In this document: positions 1 through 10,692 of the stretch, one piece after another
Numbering within the stretch: the first letter of the stretch is position 1
Layout: every line of letters starts with the position of its first letter
From: Melastoma dodecandrum
Lineage: Eukaryota; Streptophyta; Magnoliopsida; Myrtales; Melastomataceae
Assembly: GCA_029817715.1 (NCBI GenBank)
Contig: JARUPY010000538.1
Location: 8,556,001-8,620,000, forward strand
Reading direction: 5' to 3'
DNA: 64,000 nucleotides
Program-made: the position numbers and the translations under genes
Notes under the pieces: model-generated
Database searches by the model: none
Seen by the model: only the letters and a program-made list of their open reading frames with translations
Told to the model about the DNA's origin: nothing

Positions 1-830
1 AACTCTTGTTGAGGAATGTGGTGTATGTAACCGACTCCAGCTTGGGGAAATGGAGGCGTGACTCTAGCTAAGGAAATGGAGATATAATTCCACCTAGAGA
101 ATGATGAGAAATTTTGTTTGAGAGCAGTGTAGATGATTCTCCCTTTCCGTATGGTCATCCTTAGTGACAATAAAGACAATATCGAAACTTTGGTTCGAAA
201 TTTTCCACCGGACCACCGCGCTTGTCTATAACGTAAGATGCTCATTTACCTACACTAGGTAAAGGACACAGAAGTAAGCTCATGTAACTTGCTTCTCTTG
301 AAGTTTACTCGTGTAACTTCGTTTATATGAAACACAAAGCAAAGTTTTGATACTTCACTCTTTATATGTTTCGTCATTGCATCTTTATACGTAGGAATCA
401 AAGGATTAATGAAACTGTTACTCTCTCCTGATGTTTGTCCTGTAAGGATGTTCATGTACCTGTCAAACATATGGCGAGAAACAAGTGAGTGTATGTGACT
501 TGTTTCTGTTAGAGTAAAACAAAGTTTGTTCATGTAACTTCATTGATAAGAAAGGTGAACTAGAGTTTTAGTACTCCCATTTTGTATGGTTTCGTCATTG
601 CGTCTCCATCCGATGGAATCAAAGGTTTTGACGAAATTGCTACAAGACTTTGACTTGAAGCTTTGCCACCCTACCAGCCTCTCCTTTGTCATATGAGTTT
701 TGTACCATTCATGTGAAGAGCTTTTGTACCTGTCCACGAGACAAAGGACGTAAACGAAATGCGTTCATGTAATTTCTCTTAACTGGATAAAGAGAGGAAT
801 TGTTGTGTATTTCTCCCTATGTCAGTGAAC
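1..830. repeat. Imperfect ~222-bp tandem repeat, no gene
   Basis: No convincing gene. At least two diverged copies of a unit of about 222 bp are visible: the anchor gtaacttc occurs near 313 and 533, and gtttcgtcattgc near 368 and 590. Several short open frames exist on the minus strand but match nothing I recognise. It lies directly downstream (minus strand) of the Tat RNase H remnant, where a linker and integrase would be expected, so it is either a replaced 3' part of that element or an unrelated repeat. Confidence 0.5.
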
Positions 831-2620
831 TATCGGACTAGCATTTGTAGATAGTCTTGACATGGGATAAGCTTTGGATCTCGAGTGTGCTATGCTCCGT
901 TTGTTTGGGAGATAATGAGTTTCGAATCTCTATGAATGTCAAGGAGTTTAACTCGCATGTGGAGTGCGTGAAGTAAGGCGAGGATGCATGCTTTATACTC
1001 GGCGATCTTGTTTGTACATGGAAATGTGACTTTGCCAGCTGTTGGGTAATATTGTCTATCTGGGGATATTACCATGGCTCCTATTCCCGATTCTGAGGAA
1101 TTAACTGCACCATCGAAGTACATCCTCCATCTTGGTTCTTGTTCCATGAGTAGGATATTCTCGTCTGGTAATTTGATTTCTAAAGGTGAATAATCTGTTC
1201 TTGGATATTCAACGATGTGATCAACAATCGTTCTCCCCTTTACTGACTTCGTGGAATGAAATCGGATGTCAAATTCAGCGAGTCGTAGTTTCCACTTAGA
1301 GACTCTTCCCATCAGTGTTGGCTTGTCGAAGAGATGCTTGAATGGGTCGTTCTCGGACACCAACAAGATCTCAAAGTGTAGAGTATACTATCAGAGTCGG
1401 TGGAATGCCCAAATGAGTGCACAACAGGTACGTTCGGAAGTTATGTACCAAGACTCGCAATATGTGAACTTCTTGCTAAGGTAGTAGATCGCATGCTCCT
1501 TGGCGCCTGGTTGCTGTTGGGCAAGCATGGCTCCAAGTGATTCTTCTATGACTGTGAGATAAAGCGTGTGGGGATGCCCCGGCCTTGGCGGGATAAGAAC
1601 TGGTGGCTTCGTCAAATATGTCTTGATTTGTTCAAATGCGACTTTGCAGTCATCATCCCACTCAAATTTGACATCTTTCCTTAGTTTCTTGAACAAAGGC
1701 TTGCATGTGTCTGCAAGGTTGGAAATGAACCTTTCAATGTAGTTAACGCGGCCCAAGAAGCCGCGGATCTCTTTGACTGACCTTGGAGTTGGGAGATCAC
1801 GAATTGCTTTGATTTTGTCAGGATCGATCTCAATGCCTCTGTTATTGACAATGAAACCTTTGCCTGACGTTGTCCCAAATACACATTTGGCGGGGTTGAG
1901 ACGCAGTTTGTATTTGCAAAGCCGTTCGAACAACTTTCGAAGAATTACGGTGTGACGCTCATCTTCTTTGGACTTGGCGATCATGTCGTCGACGTAGACT
2001 TCAATCTCACGGTGCATCATGTCGTGAAATAAGACTACCATTGAACGTCGATAGGTTGCCCCAGTATTCTTGAGTCCGAAGGGCATGGCCCGGTAACAGA
2101 ATGTACCCCAGGATGTCGTGAAGGTTGTCTTCTCTTTGTCTTCTTCGGCCATACGAATCTGATTGTAACCGGAAAATCCATCCATAAAAGAGAATCTGTT
2201 GAATCCAGCGTGTTGTCCACCAGTAAGTCGATGTGTGGGAGTGGAAAGTGGTCCTCGAGACTAGCTTTGTTGAGGTCACGATAGTCAATGCAGACTCGAA
2301 CTTTCCCATTCTTCTTGATGACAGGGACTATGCTGTCAACCCATTGTGGATAGGTAGCCACTTCAATAAAATTGACCTTAAGTAGCTTATCTACTTCCTC
2401 TTTGATGGCAAGGGCTAATTCGGGCTTGTACCGGCGTTGCTTCTACTTTATCGGATGAATTAACTGGTCAGAAGAGATTTTGTGTTCCACAATCTCTGAA
2501 TCCAGTCCGGGCATATCCGTGTATGACCAAGCAAAGACATTTGAGAATTCCCTGAGAAGGTTGATCATGTCCTCGGCTTCATCCGTGGATAAATCTGCAC
2601 CGATGAACAACTCTTTGGAT
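830..2620 (-). pseudogene. Tat-type Ty3/gypsy pol remnant (RT-RNase H)
   Basis: Decayed polyprotein of an LTR retrotransposon, read from high to low coordinates. About 2620-2360 is the pre-RT region. RT follows in two frames (about 2361-2035 and 2185-1391) with the conserved VCIDYRDLN block and the catalytic YVDD motif near 1990. About 1390-1150 is the RT connection; RNase H begins with MYFDGA near 1125 and reaches TRDPKLIP near 860. The early RNase H Asp is kept. At least one frameshift (near 2190) and several stops break it. The RNase H type and linker resemble the Tat branch (Retand/Ogre relatives) rather than chromoviruses. No integrase, gag or LTR of this copy is in the window. It is not the same copy as the plus-strand Tat element further right. 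Confidence 0.8.
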
Positions 2621-2775
2621 CAACTTCAATTCCGATGTTAATTGAAACAGTTCATAGCAAACGACAATCACAAGTCACATTTACAAAGTGCATAATTACG
2701 AAAATACTAGTTACTATAATCTTCCCCAAGCAGGCAATTTCGTCACCGAAATTCATCATTCAAAAAGGTATGGAT

Positions 2776-4300
2776 ATGTCGTTCTCATGTGTTCCTCGAG
2801 CTCCCAAGTTTGTTCTTCAACCCCGGCTCCTCTCCAAAGTACATGTACCAACGATGTCTTTTCTCTGTGCGTGATGCGTTCCTTGTATCCCAATACCGTT
2901 ACCGGTTTCATGGTAACGCTCATACCTGATGCACTTTCATGGCAGTGGCTTTTACTTTTCTATGCTAATCTAGTTCATGCTTTCTTAGCATCGACACATG
3001 AAATACATCATTACAATGCGATAACTCCTGAGGAATAGACCCTCGATAACCCACCTTTTTTATGTGCTCCGTGATCTTATACGGCCCGATGAACCTTAGA
3101 CATAACTTATGCATTGTTTTTGCTCGGAACATGGACATAATTGGGGAGAGGTTCAAGAATACCTGGTCGCCACTACAAACTCTTAGGGTCACCATCGTTG
3201 ATCCGCATAACTCTTTGTCGACTTTGAGCCGTTTTCAATCTCTCACGAATGACTACTACTACTTCTGACGTTTCTCTTATAAGTTCAGGTCCGTTAATCA
3301 CCTTTTCTCCCCACTCAATCCAACATAAGGGTGATCGACAATTCCACCCACAGAGAGCTTCGAAGGGTGCCATTCCAATATTCGAATGATAACTATTATT
3401 ATAGGTGAATTTTACCAAAGAGCTTCGAAGGGTGCCATTCCAATATTCGAATGATAACTATTATTATAGGTAAATTTTACCAAAGGAAAGGTGATCCACC
3501 CAACTTCCTTTCCATTTGAGTGTGCATGCCCTTAGCATGTCCTCTAATGTTTGGATCATATGCTCTGTTTGGCAGTCTGTATGAGGATGAGAAGTCGTGG
3601 TCATGTGAAGTTTCGTATCTTTGGCCTCTTGAAGGCTCCTCCATAACTTGGTCGTAAACCGTGGATCTCGATCAGAAGTGATTGTATTCAGTACTCCATG
3701 ATATCATATCACCTCACGAATGTCGATATTTGATAAGGCATTCAAATAATAATTAATTTGGATTGGTATAAGGTGTGTTTATTTAGTCAATCGATCTTCC
3801 ACTACCCGAACCGAATCCACATTACGTCCTTTTGTAGGTAAGTGCGTCATAAAATCCATGGTGATGTCTTCCCATTTCCACTGGGGTATTGCAAGTGGAT
3901 AAAGCATCCATCCCAGTCTTTGGTGCTTGATTTTCACCATCGGCATATGGTGCACCGATTCACATATCTTTCAATCTCCCTTTTCATTCGCGGCCCCCAA
4001 TAAAATTGGCGCAAGTTGCGATATATCTTTGTGATAGCTGGATGTACACTATACTTCTTATGCGCTTCTTCAAGGAGCCGTTTCCTTACTCCGCTCAAAT
4101 CTGACAAACATATCCTTCCTTGGAACTTCATAAGTCCATCTGCTGTAAACTCAAACCGTCCGTATGACTCCGTCCCAAGTGCTTCACGCACTACTTTAGT
4201 TACTCATCGTGTTCTTAAGCCTCTCTTATCATCGCTATAATCTCCAATTCCACCTGTCCTTTTTCCATGCATAATTTTCCTAGCAGTTCCTCAAGCCGTA
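2776..4300 (-). pseudogene. Chromovirus integrase with chromodomain tail
   Basis: Integrase inserts reverse-transcribed element DNA. From the N-terminus (high coordinates): zinc-binding HHCC region near 4060-3935 ending RCTIC; catalytic core with ITMDF near 3850 (first Asp), TSDRDPRF near 3680 (second Asp), and a Gln-Thr-Glu block near 3570 (Glu); a C-terminal domain near 3170-2990 with FIGPY and NVFHVSMLR; and a chromodomain-like end near 2855-2780 (VLWRGAGVEE...TW). A 65-bp direct duplication at 3354-3483 is not a multiple of three and breaks the frame between core and C-terminal domain. Chromodomain tails guide insertion into heterochromatin in this family (family knowledge). Confidence 0.8.
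3354..3483. repeat. 65-bp direct tandem duplication in integrase
   Basis: Two nearly identical 65-bp copies, 3354-3418 and 3419-3483, starting agagcttcgaagggtgcc. They differ at about one base. The duplication arose inside the chromovirus integrase and shifts its frame. Confidence 0.9.
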
Positions 4301-6570
4301 GGTCAAGGTTGCTCACTTACTCGATCATCCGAGACTCTTCCATCATGAGGTTTATGAGAGCGCAATACTTGCGGCTCAAAGCATCTGCCAGTAAATTCGG
4401 CTTTCCCGGATGATATAAGATCGTACAGTCGGAATCCTTTAAGAGTTCTATCCATCTACGTTTCCTCATGTTCAACTCTTGTGGTGCGAAATAATACTTC
4501 AAACTCTTATGGTCAATAGATAATTCGATTTTTTCTCCATAGAGATAGTGCCTTCATTGTTACAATGCAAATACCACAGCTGCAAACTCCATCTCGTGTG
4601 TTCTGTAGTTTTCTTTGTGCTTCCTTAACTGTCTAGAGGCATACGCTATGACTTTATCATATTGCATCAACACACATCCAAGCCATTGTGCAGACGCATC
4701 ACAATACACTACGAATCTATCGGATCCATTGGGTATTGTTCACTAAAATCCGTAAGTGTACGGGTCGCGTTAAGTAATATATAGATGAGTAGAGTATTGT
4801 TCCCACGAGGAATCGATACGGGAAGCCCTCCTATCGTCCAGTCCAAACTCTTTCAAAGCCAAGCTGAAAATAGTGAGAAAAACGTATAACTAAATAAAAC
4901 AGCAAATAAGAAAAACAAGTAATAAAGCGAAGTGATATCACTGAGAAAGCCTAGGACTATAAATCCCTTAGTTGTCTTGTTACTATCCCGTATCTTCCCT
5001 CTCCCTTTCTTAATTTCGTGTTCGTTTACTAACCGAAATCCCTAGTTATCGTGCTCTTCTCGAAGTCCGCCGAACTACCTAAATAATCGATTCCTACAGT
5101 TCCCGGCGTGATCTCTCGTTCCCGGCACACCCCTCTCCTTCAAGCAAGTCGTCCTTTTATGCCTCAAGGGGTTATAACCCTAGGAGATCTTCAAAATCTG
5201 AAAGGTAGAGAAAATCTTGGAAATAAAATATTTCCTCGCGCCGTACATGCAGCTGCACAAAAATCTAGTGTAGCTGATCCAACGTTCAGTCCAAATTTTG
5301 ACAACCCTGTGCAGCAACAACACTTTCCAGTAGAGCTGCACCAACTTTCTGCCTATCATCTCATACCATCGTACAACTGCAACAATTTCCAGTGCAGCTG
5401 CACCAACTCTCTATGAAACTCTATCCGTCTCCTTTCTTCCGAATTTACCTACAAAATTAATAAACTACCAGCAATACCCAAAGATACGTATTATATGAAA
5501 TATTACAATATACCTCAATGATTTAGCCAAGTATCGAGCAATTAGAGGGATGAAAATATATATTTATAAGAAGTCATTAGGTATTGTCGAGATTGGGTCA
5601 CTCGTCAATATACTCTTAAGTTTCTCAAAACATTTTTTACACTTATCCATCCATTCAAACTGGACATTTTTTCATAATAATTTTGGTCATTGGGGTAACG
5701 ATCTTAGAAAATTCCTCCACAAATCTCCAGTAATAACTGGCCAAACTGAGGAAGTTTCTAACTCCGAGACATTTGTCAGTTGTGACCAATCCTTAACGGT
5801 TCTATCTTGGACGGATCAACTTCTACGCTCGATGTTAATATTACTTGTCCAAGAAATGCTACCTTCTCAAGCCGAAGTTCGCTCTTATTCAGCTCAGCAT
5901 ACAACTTGTTCTCCCTTAACGTCCCTAAGACGATAACCAAGTGCTCTTTGTGCTCTTCTCAACTCTTCGAGTACACGAGAATGTCATCAATGAATACCAC
6001 TGTGAAGCGATCTAGGTACGGTCAAAAGACTTGGTTCATTAAGCTCGTGAAAACGGTCGGTGCATTTGTTAATCCAAAGAGCATCACTTTAAATTCATAG
6101 TGGCCGTATCTTATTCGAAATGCAGTCTTAGAAATGTCTTCCTCTCAAATCCATATTTGGTAATGTCCCAATCGAAGATCGACCTTTGAACACACTACCG
6201 ATCCTTGTAATTGGTCAAATAAATTGTCAATACGAGGAAGCGAAAAACAGTTCTTAATTATTCTTTGATTTAACAACCGATAGTCGATACATAGTCACAT
6301 ACTTACATCTTTCTTTTTTACAAACAATAAGGGGGCACCCCACGGACTTATACTAGGACGGACAAACTTCTTATCTACAAGCTCATCTAGTAGGTAGCAT
6401 GAGAGATAGGAGTTGTCCAGGGAAGGAAATCAATCGTGAATTCTACATCTCCTTATGGTGGCAACCTCGATAGTTACTCTGGGAAGACGACCGCGAAGTC
6501 TCCTACTACTTCAATTTGTTCCAACTTCGGTAACTCAGCCTCTTTATTTAGCACCGTTGCAAGAGAAACT
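4300..6570 (-). pseudogene. Chromovirus RT-RNase H, split by a solo LTR
   Basis: Reverse transcriptase plus RNase H. RT is read from about 6570 to 5580: pre-RT near 6540-6400, then the LCIDYRLLN block near 6290, LFGLTNAP near 6090, and the catalytic FIDD motif near 5985 where most relatives have YxDD. RNase H starts near 4736: VVYCDAS (first Asp) near 4700, HEMEF (catalytic Glu) near 4595, and DALSR near 4380. Between 5580 and 4736 a solo LTR with a GGTAT duplication interrupts the junction, and the frame matches on both sides. Several stops and small indels are present, so this is not functional. Confidence 0.85.
4732..5584. mobile_element. Solo LTR (843 bp) with GGTAT target duplication
   Basis: Element 4737-5579 starts TGTTCACTAAAATCCG and ends AAGTCATTA, flanked by GGTAT at 4732-4736 and 5580-5584. 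The right terminus should be CA by comparison with the sister copy at 45193-46267, which ends AAGTTAACA; here it has mutated. The start carries a CGTAAGTGTACGGGTCG block also seen, in variant form, at the start of the Athila LTR, so it is probably Athila-lineage. Compared with the sister it lacks roughly 400 internal bases and has extra copies of a ctgcac-type segment near 5250-5400. No coding sequence. Confidence 0.85.
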
Positions 6571-7960
6571 TCGTGTCTCGTCCTCAAAAGTTTGTGCACA
6601 TGCATCGCCGGGATGATCGAAAGTCTGCCGCCTCCATCATGGCCTATGTAATCGTGGGGTTATCCACTCTCTACGTTCATCAAAAGGCGCTTCTTCTGGC
6701 AATCTATTGGGGTACAACTTGTAGCCAACCAATCCTTGCCGAAGATAACTTCGAAATTACTTATCTGGAAGACGAGAAGATCAATGACAAATTTCATATC
6801 AACCACATTCAATTCACAGCCACGGAACACACCGATCACGCTATGCTCATCTCTCGTAAGCAATACTATTCACATGCACTTATCAAAACTCTCAACCAGC
6901 CAGCCACACTTTTGTACGAATTCATGCGATACAAACAACTGTGCAGCTCCTGTATCGTATAAAGCATGCACTAGTACTCCTCGGATTTGAACCGTACCTG
7001 AGATATGAGATGCATTTGCATCCGCCTTAGTGAGTACGTTCAGCATTGCGGACTCAGCTGGTCCGCTCACGGATCCTCTTGAAGTCGACACCGTCGGACA
7101 CGGCTTCATTCCTACTCTTTCTCTCTATTCACTCGATCCCGACATCTTTCTCTGCCCCACCTCCTTGAGGACACTTCCTTATTAAGTGCCCCGACTTCCC
7201 ACATTGATAGCATAGAGGCTCATTAGTCACGCAAGAGAAGCCATAATGTGGCTTGTTACAATGGTAACAAATGGGAGGCCCACCCGACCTCGATCCTTGT
7301 CTCCTATCACGGGAGAAGCTTTTTGAAGATGTTGGGGTACGAGGGGGATACCCATGAAGCCTCTCGGGGCTGAAAATGAATCCCTCAATATGTACCTCTC
7401 ATGATGGGGCGGCCACTTTCCATCCTCTACTTAGCATTCTTGGCCTCCTCCTTCTCCTTCACCGCCTTCCATGGCATCCCAACATTTTGAGCCCAACACT
7501 AGACATCTTCATAGGTTGTCAAACAATGAGTTGACACATACATCCTTATGTGCGGATCCAAGCCTAGTTTGAACTTCCTTGCCCTACTCTCCTCATCCAT
7601 GGGCGGTCCATAACAGGACAAGATAACGAACATCCCCTCGTACTTGTCTACCATCATATCCCCTTGCTTCAATTGAGCAAACTCCAAAGCTTTGTCCGTC
7701 CGGTACGAGAATGAAAGATATTTTCCAAGAAAGGAAGTCCTGAACATCATCCAGGCATCCCCGCTGTAGATGGTACGGACAAATATCTACAATCTTGAAC
7801 ATCATCCAGGCATCCCCGCTATAGATACTCGATCAAATATAACTTCTCTTCTGACGTACATACAAGGGAGTCGTAGACCTTCTCCACATCGTTCATGAAA
7901 TCCACCGCATTCTCTGGCCCTTCGCCTCGCTTAAACCTAAGTGGGTCCATCTTTCAGTAT
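6570..7960 (-). pseudogene. Chromovirus gag and aspartic protease
   Basis: Gag packages element RNA; the protease cleaves the polyprotein. Gag core is near 7750-7499 (LEFAQLKQGDM, LGLDPHIRMYVS), with N-terminal sequence up to about 7960. Two zinc knuckles follow near 7275-7160: CYHCNKPHYGFSC and CYQCGKSGHLIRKC. The protease follows at about 7109-6660, with the catalytic ALYDTGAA motif near 6960 and a downstream GKDWL block near 6740. Stops and shifts separate the parts. A 55-bp duplication (about 7741 and 7796) disrupts the gag N-terminal half. Order gag-PR-RT-RH-INT with chromodomain fits a chromovirus. Confidence 0.8.
7741..7826. repeat. 55-bp-period duplication in gag
   Basis: The segment tgaacatcatccaggcatcc at 7741 recurs at 7796 (period 55), with one visible difference (ctgtagat versus ctatagat). 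It lies in the gag reading frame and shifts it. Confidence 0.85.
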
Positions 7961-8571
7961 TGGACCATAAAAGATTCCTTTCTCTTCCGCGAGTCCTCAT
8001 TTTCTCACTTCGGCTATATATGCACCACAACTCAAGTGCTTTCTCCAACCATTTCACTGCAACACAAAGGCCACACGATCAACCACATGAAATTCCCATC
8101 CGTCATACATAAATACATCACATTCATTTAACCGCCAAACGCACGACGAACATAATATAAAACAATACATGAGCATATGTTCCAGTAGCATTTTATCTCA
8201 TCAGTTGTCATTCAAACCATTCCACGATCATGCTCATTTAGCCGGCTTGCGATGTTCTCACATGACAATACACGTTTCATTTCGCATGACCAGTTCCTCA
8301 CACAACTAAACATGTTAAGCCTTTCCATCACAGGAATTCTCATTCATAAAACATTTGGGTTGCTTGAACATGTACATTCGTAATCATAATACTCAACTTT
8401 AGGCATCAACACAACCCACACGCCAAGCATAAGGCAGCTCGGGCTAATGCGAACCCTATTTTCAAGAGTCCTACACCTCAAGTGTTCGTATTATCCACTC
8501 CCGTAAGTATAACTACTAGCCCTTTGGCCGCGACGTTCGTACTACTGCCTTATCACTCCACTATCAACCTA
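7961..8571 (-). other. Chromovirus untranslated leader
   Basis: No open frame with recognisable similarity. It sits between the primer binding site and gag, so it is the 5' untranslated leader of the chromovirus. Nothing else is seen. Confidence 0.5.
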
Positions 8572-8584
8572 GGCTCTGACACCA
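8572..8584 (-). other. Primer binding site, initiator tRNA-Met type
   Basis: On the minus strand TGGTGTCAGAGCC, matching the 3' end complement of initiator tRNA-Met (TGGTATCAGAGCC) except one base. It lies two bases from the LTR edge at 8587. Confidence 0.8.
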
Positions 8585-8586
8585 CT

Positions 8587-10079
8587 TGAAAGAATCAAAA
8601 TTTTCCCTAAATAAAAGAAATTTTAAATTTAATTTAGTATTAAAAATCATTATAAGATTCGATATAAATCGTGTTTATTGTTTCTATCTCGACAATCCTT
8701 TTACAAGGCAATGATGCATGCTAACTCTAAGGACCTGTCCAAGAAACGAAAAACATTAGTTTAACAAACTCAGTATCCAGCCACTACCAAGTATATGCAA
8801 CCATTCAGACACTTGCATTAGTATTTCTCAAACCAGCTAAACTCTCGTAATTTCATCGTATCCCGTTGCAATCCTAACCCCAAAAGGACCCCAGCTATCA
8901 TAGTTTCTGCCTCATTTGAGGATGTTGTACAACTCGCACCAATACGAACCTTAGCCTTCGTACTTTCAGCCATTATTTGTTACGTTATTCTCCAATTCAT
9001 CAATCTGTTGTGAATGGCCACAGAAGGACTTCGCCGTGTCTTGTCATGGGCGAACACTCTTAGCGTTTTAATTCTAGCCGTTCGGGCTCCTCGCATTCAT
9101 GCCTCATAAAGCGGCTCCTTCTAAGCGATATCCGTCACATGCTCCGCTCGTTCCAACCGAGTTCTCATCTATTCAATCTCACCTCCCAACCACTCCCGAG
9201 CAAGACTTTCGTGCCTCATTCCAGCACAATATTATGGTCCTTTAAGACCTACAAAACGTTCCTTACGATCCCCTTGGTTGATACGGTTCCGAGACACAAC
9301 TCTTGCATTTCGCTCTACGAGCGCAACATATGGGTGCCATCTTCTCCCATGGTTGAATGCCCCACTTTAATGCTAGCGTCCGACCAGCCCATCACCACTA
9401 AAAACCAGAAAGGCACGCCCAAATTTTGGTACTCAAAATGGTAGTAGGTACCATGGCCATTAATGGAAAGAAAATGAGGAAGGACGGTGGAAACATACCT
9501 CTTACTTTGCTCGAAGCACAAGTGCTCGAGCTCTTTCGTCCTTCAATTTACTTCCCCACAGATGGGAGGCTTCCACAAGACCTTCCTTTGCTAGCCCACA
9601 TGTTGTCGAGCACTCTTTGTTCTCTACTCCACGGTGGCCTTCCAAACTCCAACCCATTCCCCCCTTATTCCCCCTTTTCCGACCAGCAAACTTCTTCTTA
9701 GATGTTTTCTTCCTTCTTCCTAGCCTTTTTTTATGATACTTCTCCACTTCTTTTGGTCCAAAAATGACCATAGTCTCATGCCCAAGAAACGAAATAAGAA
9801 GGGAAGTGGTGGGACCAGCCAAAATTTAACTTTTTATCTCAAAGACACAATTTTCTTACATGTGTTAACGCCTTTTCTTACATAGCACAAATGGCATGAA
9901 TTTGGCTCATCCAAGTCTGATTTGGAAGGCTTCTTGAGGGAGCCAACTCCTTTCAATCCAAATACTCAATGCAAGTTGTAATAGTGATGTCACGGGTGAC
10001 ATCATGCTCCGCCAATGCTGTCTTTCGGCCACCTCGTGCTCAGGTGCCCTCATGCTTATTATAACTAACTTTTAAAACA
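8587..10079 (-). repeat. Chromovirus 5' LTR
   Basis: About 1.49 kb starting TGAAAGAATC at 8587 beside the primer site. The outer edge is placed at 10079, where ...TTTTAAAACA meets TGTTTTAATAG; the outer edge is less certain because no partner LTR exists for comparison. It contains a near-perfect palindrome, TGATGTCAC(GG)GTGACATCA-like, around 9988-10007. Short open frames inside (for example 9426-9701 plus) match nothing. Confidence 0.6.
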
Positions 10080-10084
10080 TGTTT

Positions 10085-10692
10085 TAATAGCAATAGTGAC
10101 ATTCATAAATAGGAAAATTCCAACACAAATTGAGTATCCAACGCCACCACATTCCATTGTTCATTTTTGTCCAAATCTTAAATTGCACCGAAGAGACGTG
10201 CGCTCCAAGTTCAAAATTGTGTTTGTCTGTGTTTTATGCAGTAATTAAACTTTGCCACTATATTGCAAACAGAGAAGTTCAAATTTTGTCTCGATAAAAA
10301 ATAATTAGATATTTACTCGAGTCCCCCTTGTTAACTAAGATGATCAACCGGTGGAGTTTGATACTATCTCCATTTTGCCTAATATATCAAGCGCAAAAGG
10401 AGGTTAAGGGGCAAGTTTTGGCAGACTTCTTAGCTCATTATGATTTAGAAACCTCATTCGATCAAGAAGAAATTGATTTTCAAATATGGCAAGCATGGTT
10501 TGACCGGTCTAATAATAAAATAAGCATAAGTCTAGGATTAACAGTTAAATCACCTCTGGGATTGATCGTGAGGTGGGCATATCGAATTCGAGGAGTAATG
10601 GCCAATAACTCGGTAGGATATGAGGCCTTAACTAGAGTAGTAAAATTGTTAATAGAGAGCAGGGCTAGAAGAGCTGTCGTGAAAGCAGATTC
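10085..10692 (+). pseudogene. Tat RT tail and RNase H, part 1
   Basis: RT-RNase H of the plus-strand Tat element. The RT tail is readable in shifted frames from about 10085 (KLCLSVFYAV near 10225, RYLLESP near 10310). An open stretch at 10328-10692 continues as VKGQVLADFLAHY (junction to RNase H) and WQAWFDRS (near 10490, first Asp), followed by VGYEALTRVVKLL, where the catalytic Glu is kept. It ends after KADS, where the copia element enters with duplication GATTC. The same frame resumes at 18925. Stops upstream (for example near 10290) show decay. Confidence 0.8.

Larger units (their letters stand above)
2640..10079 (-). mobile_element. Del/Tekay-like chromovirus, 3' LTR lost
   Basis: Ty3/gypsy element on the minus strand. 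Order from high coordinates: 5' LTR (8587-10079), tRNA-Met primer site (8572-8584), leader, gag with two zinc knuckles, aspartic protease, RT, RNase H, integrase and a chromodomain-like C-terminus (about 2780-2860). A solo LTR splits RNase H/RT at 4737-5579. The polyprotein order and the C-terminal chromodomain are typical of the Tekay/Del branch. There is no 3' LTR: sequence just past the chromodomain runs into an unrelated Tat remnant near 2640, so the 3' end was lost by deletion or rearrangement. Many stops and frameshifts show it is dead. Confidence 0.8.
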
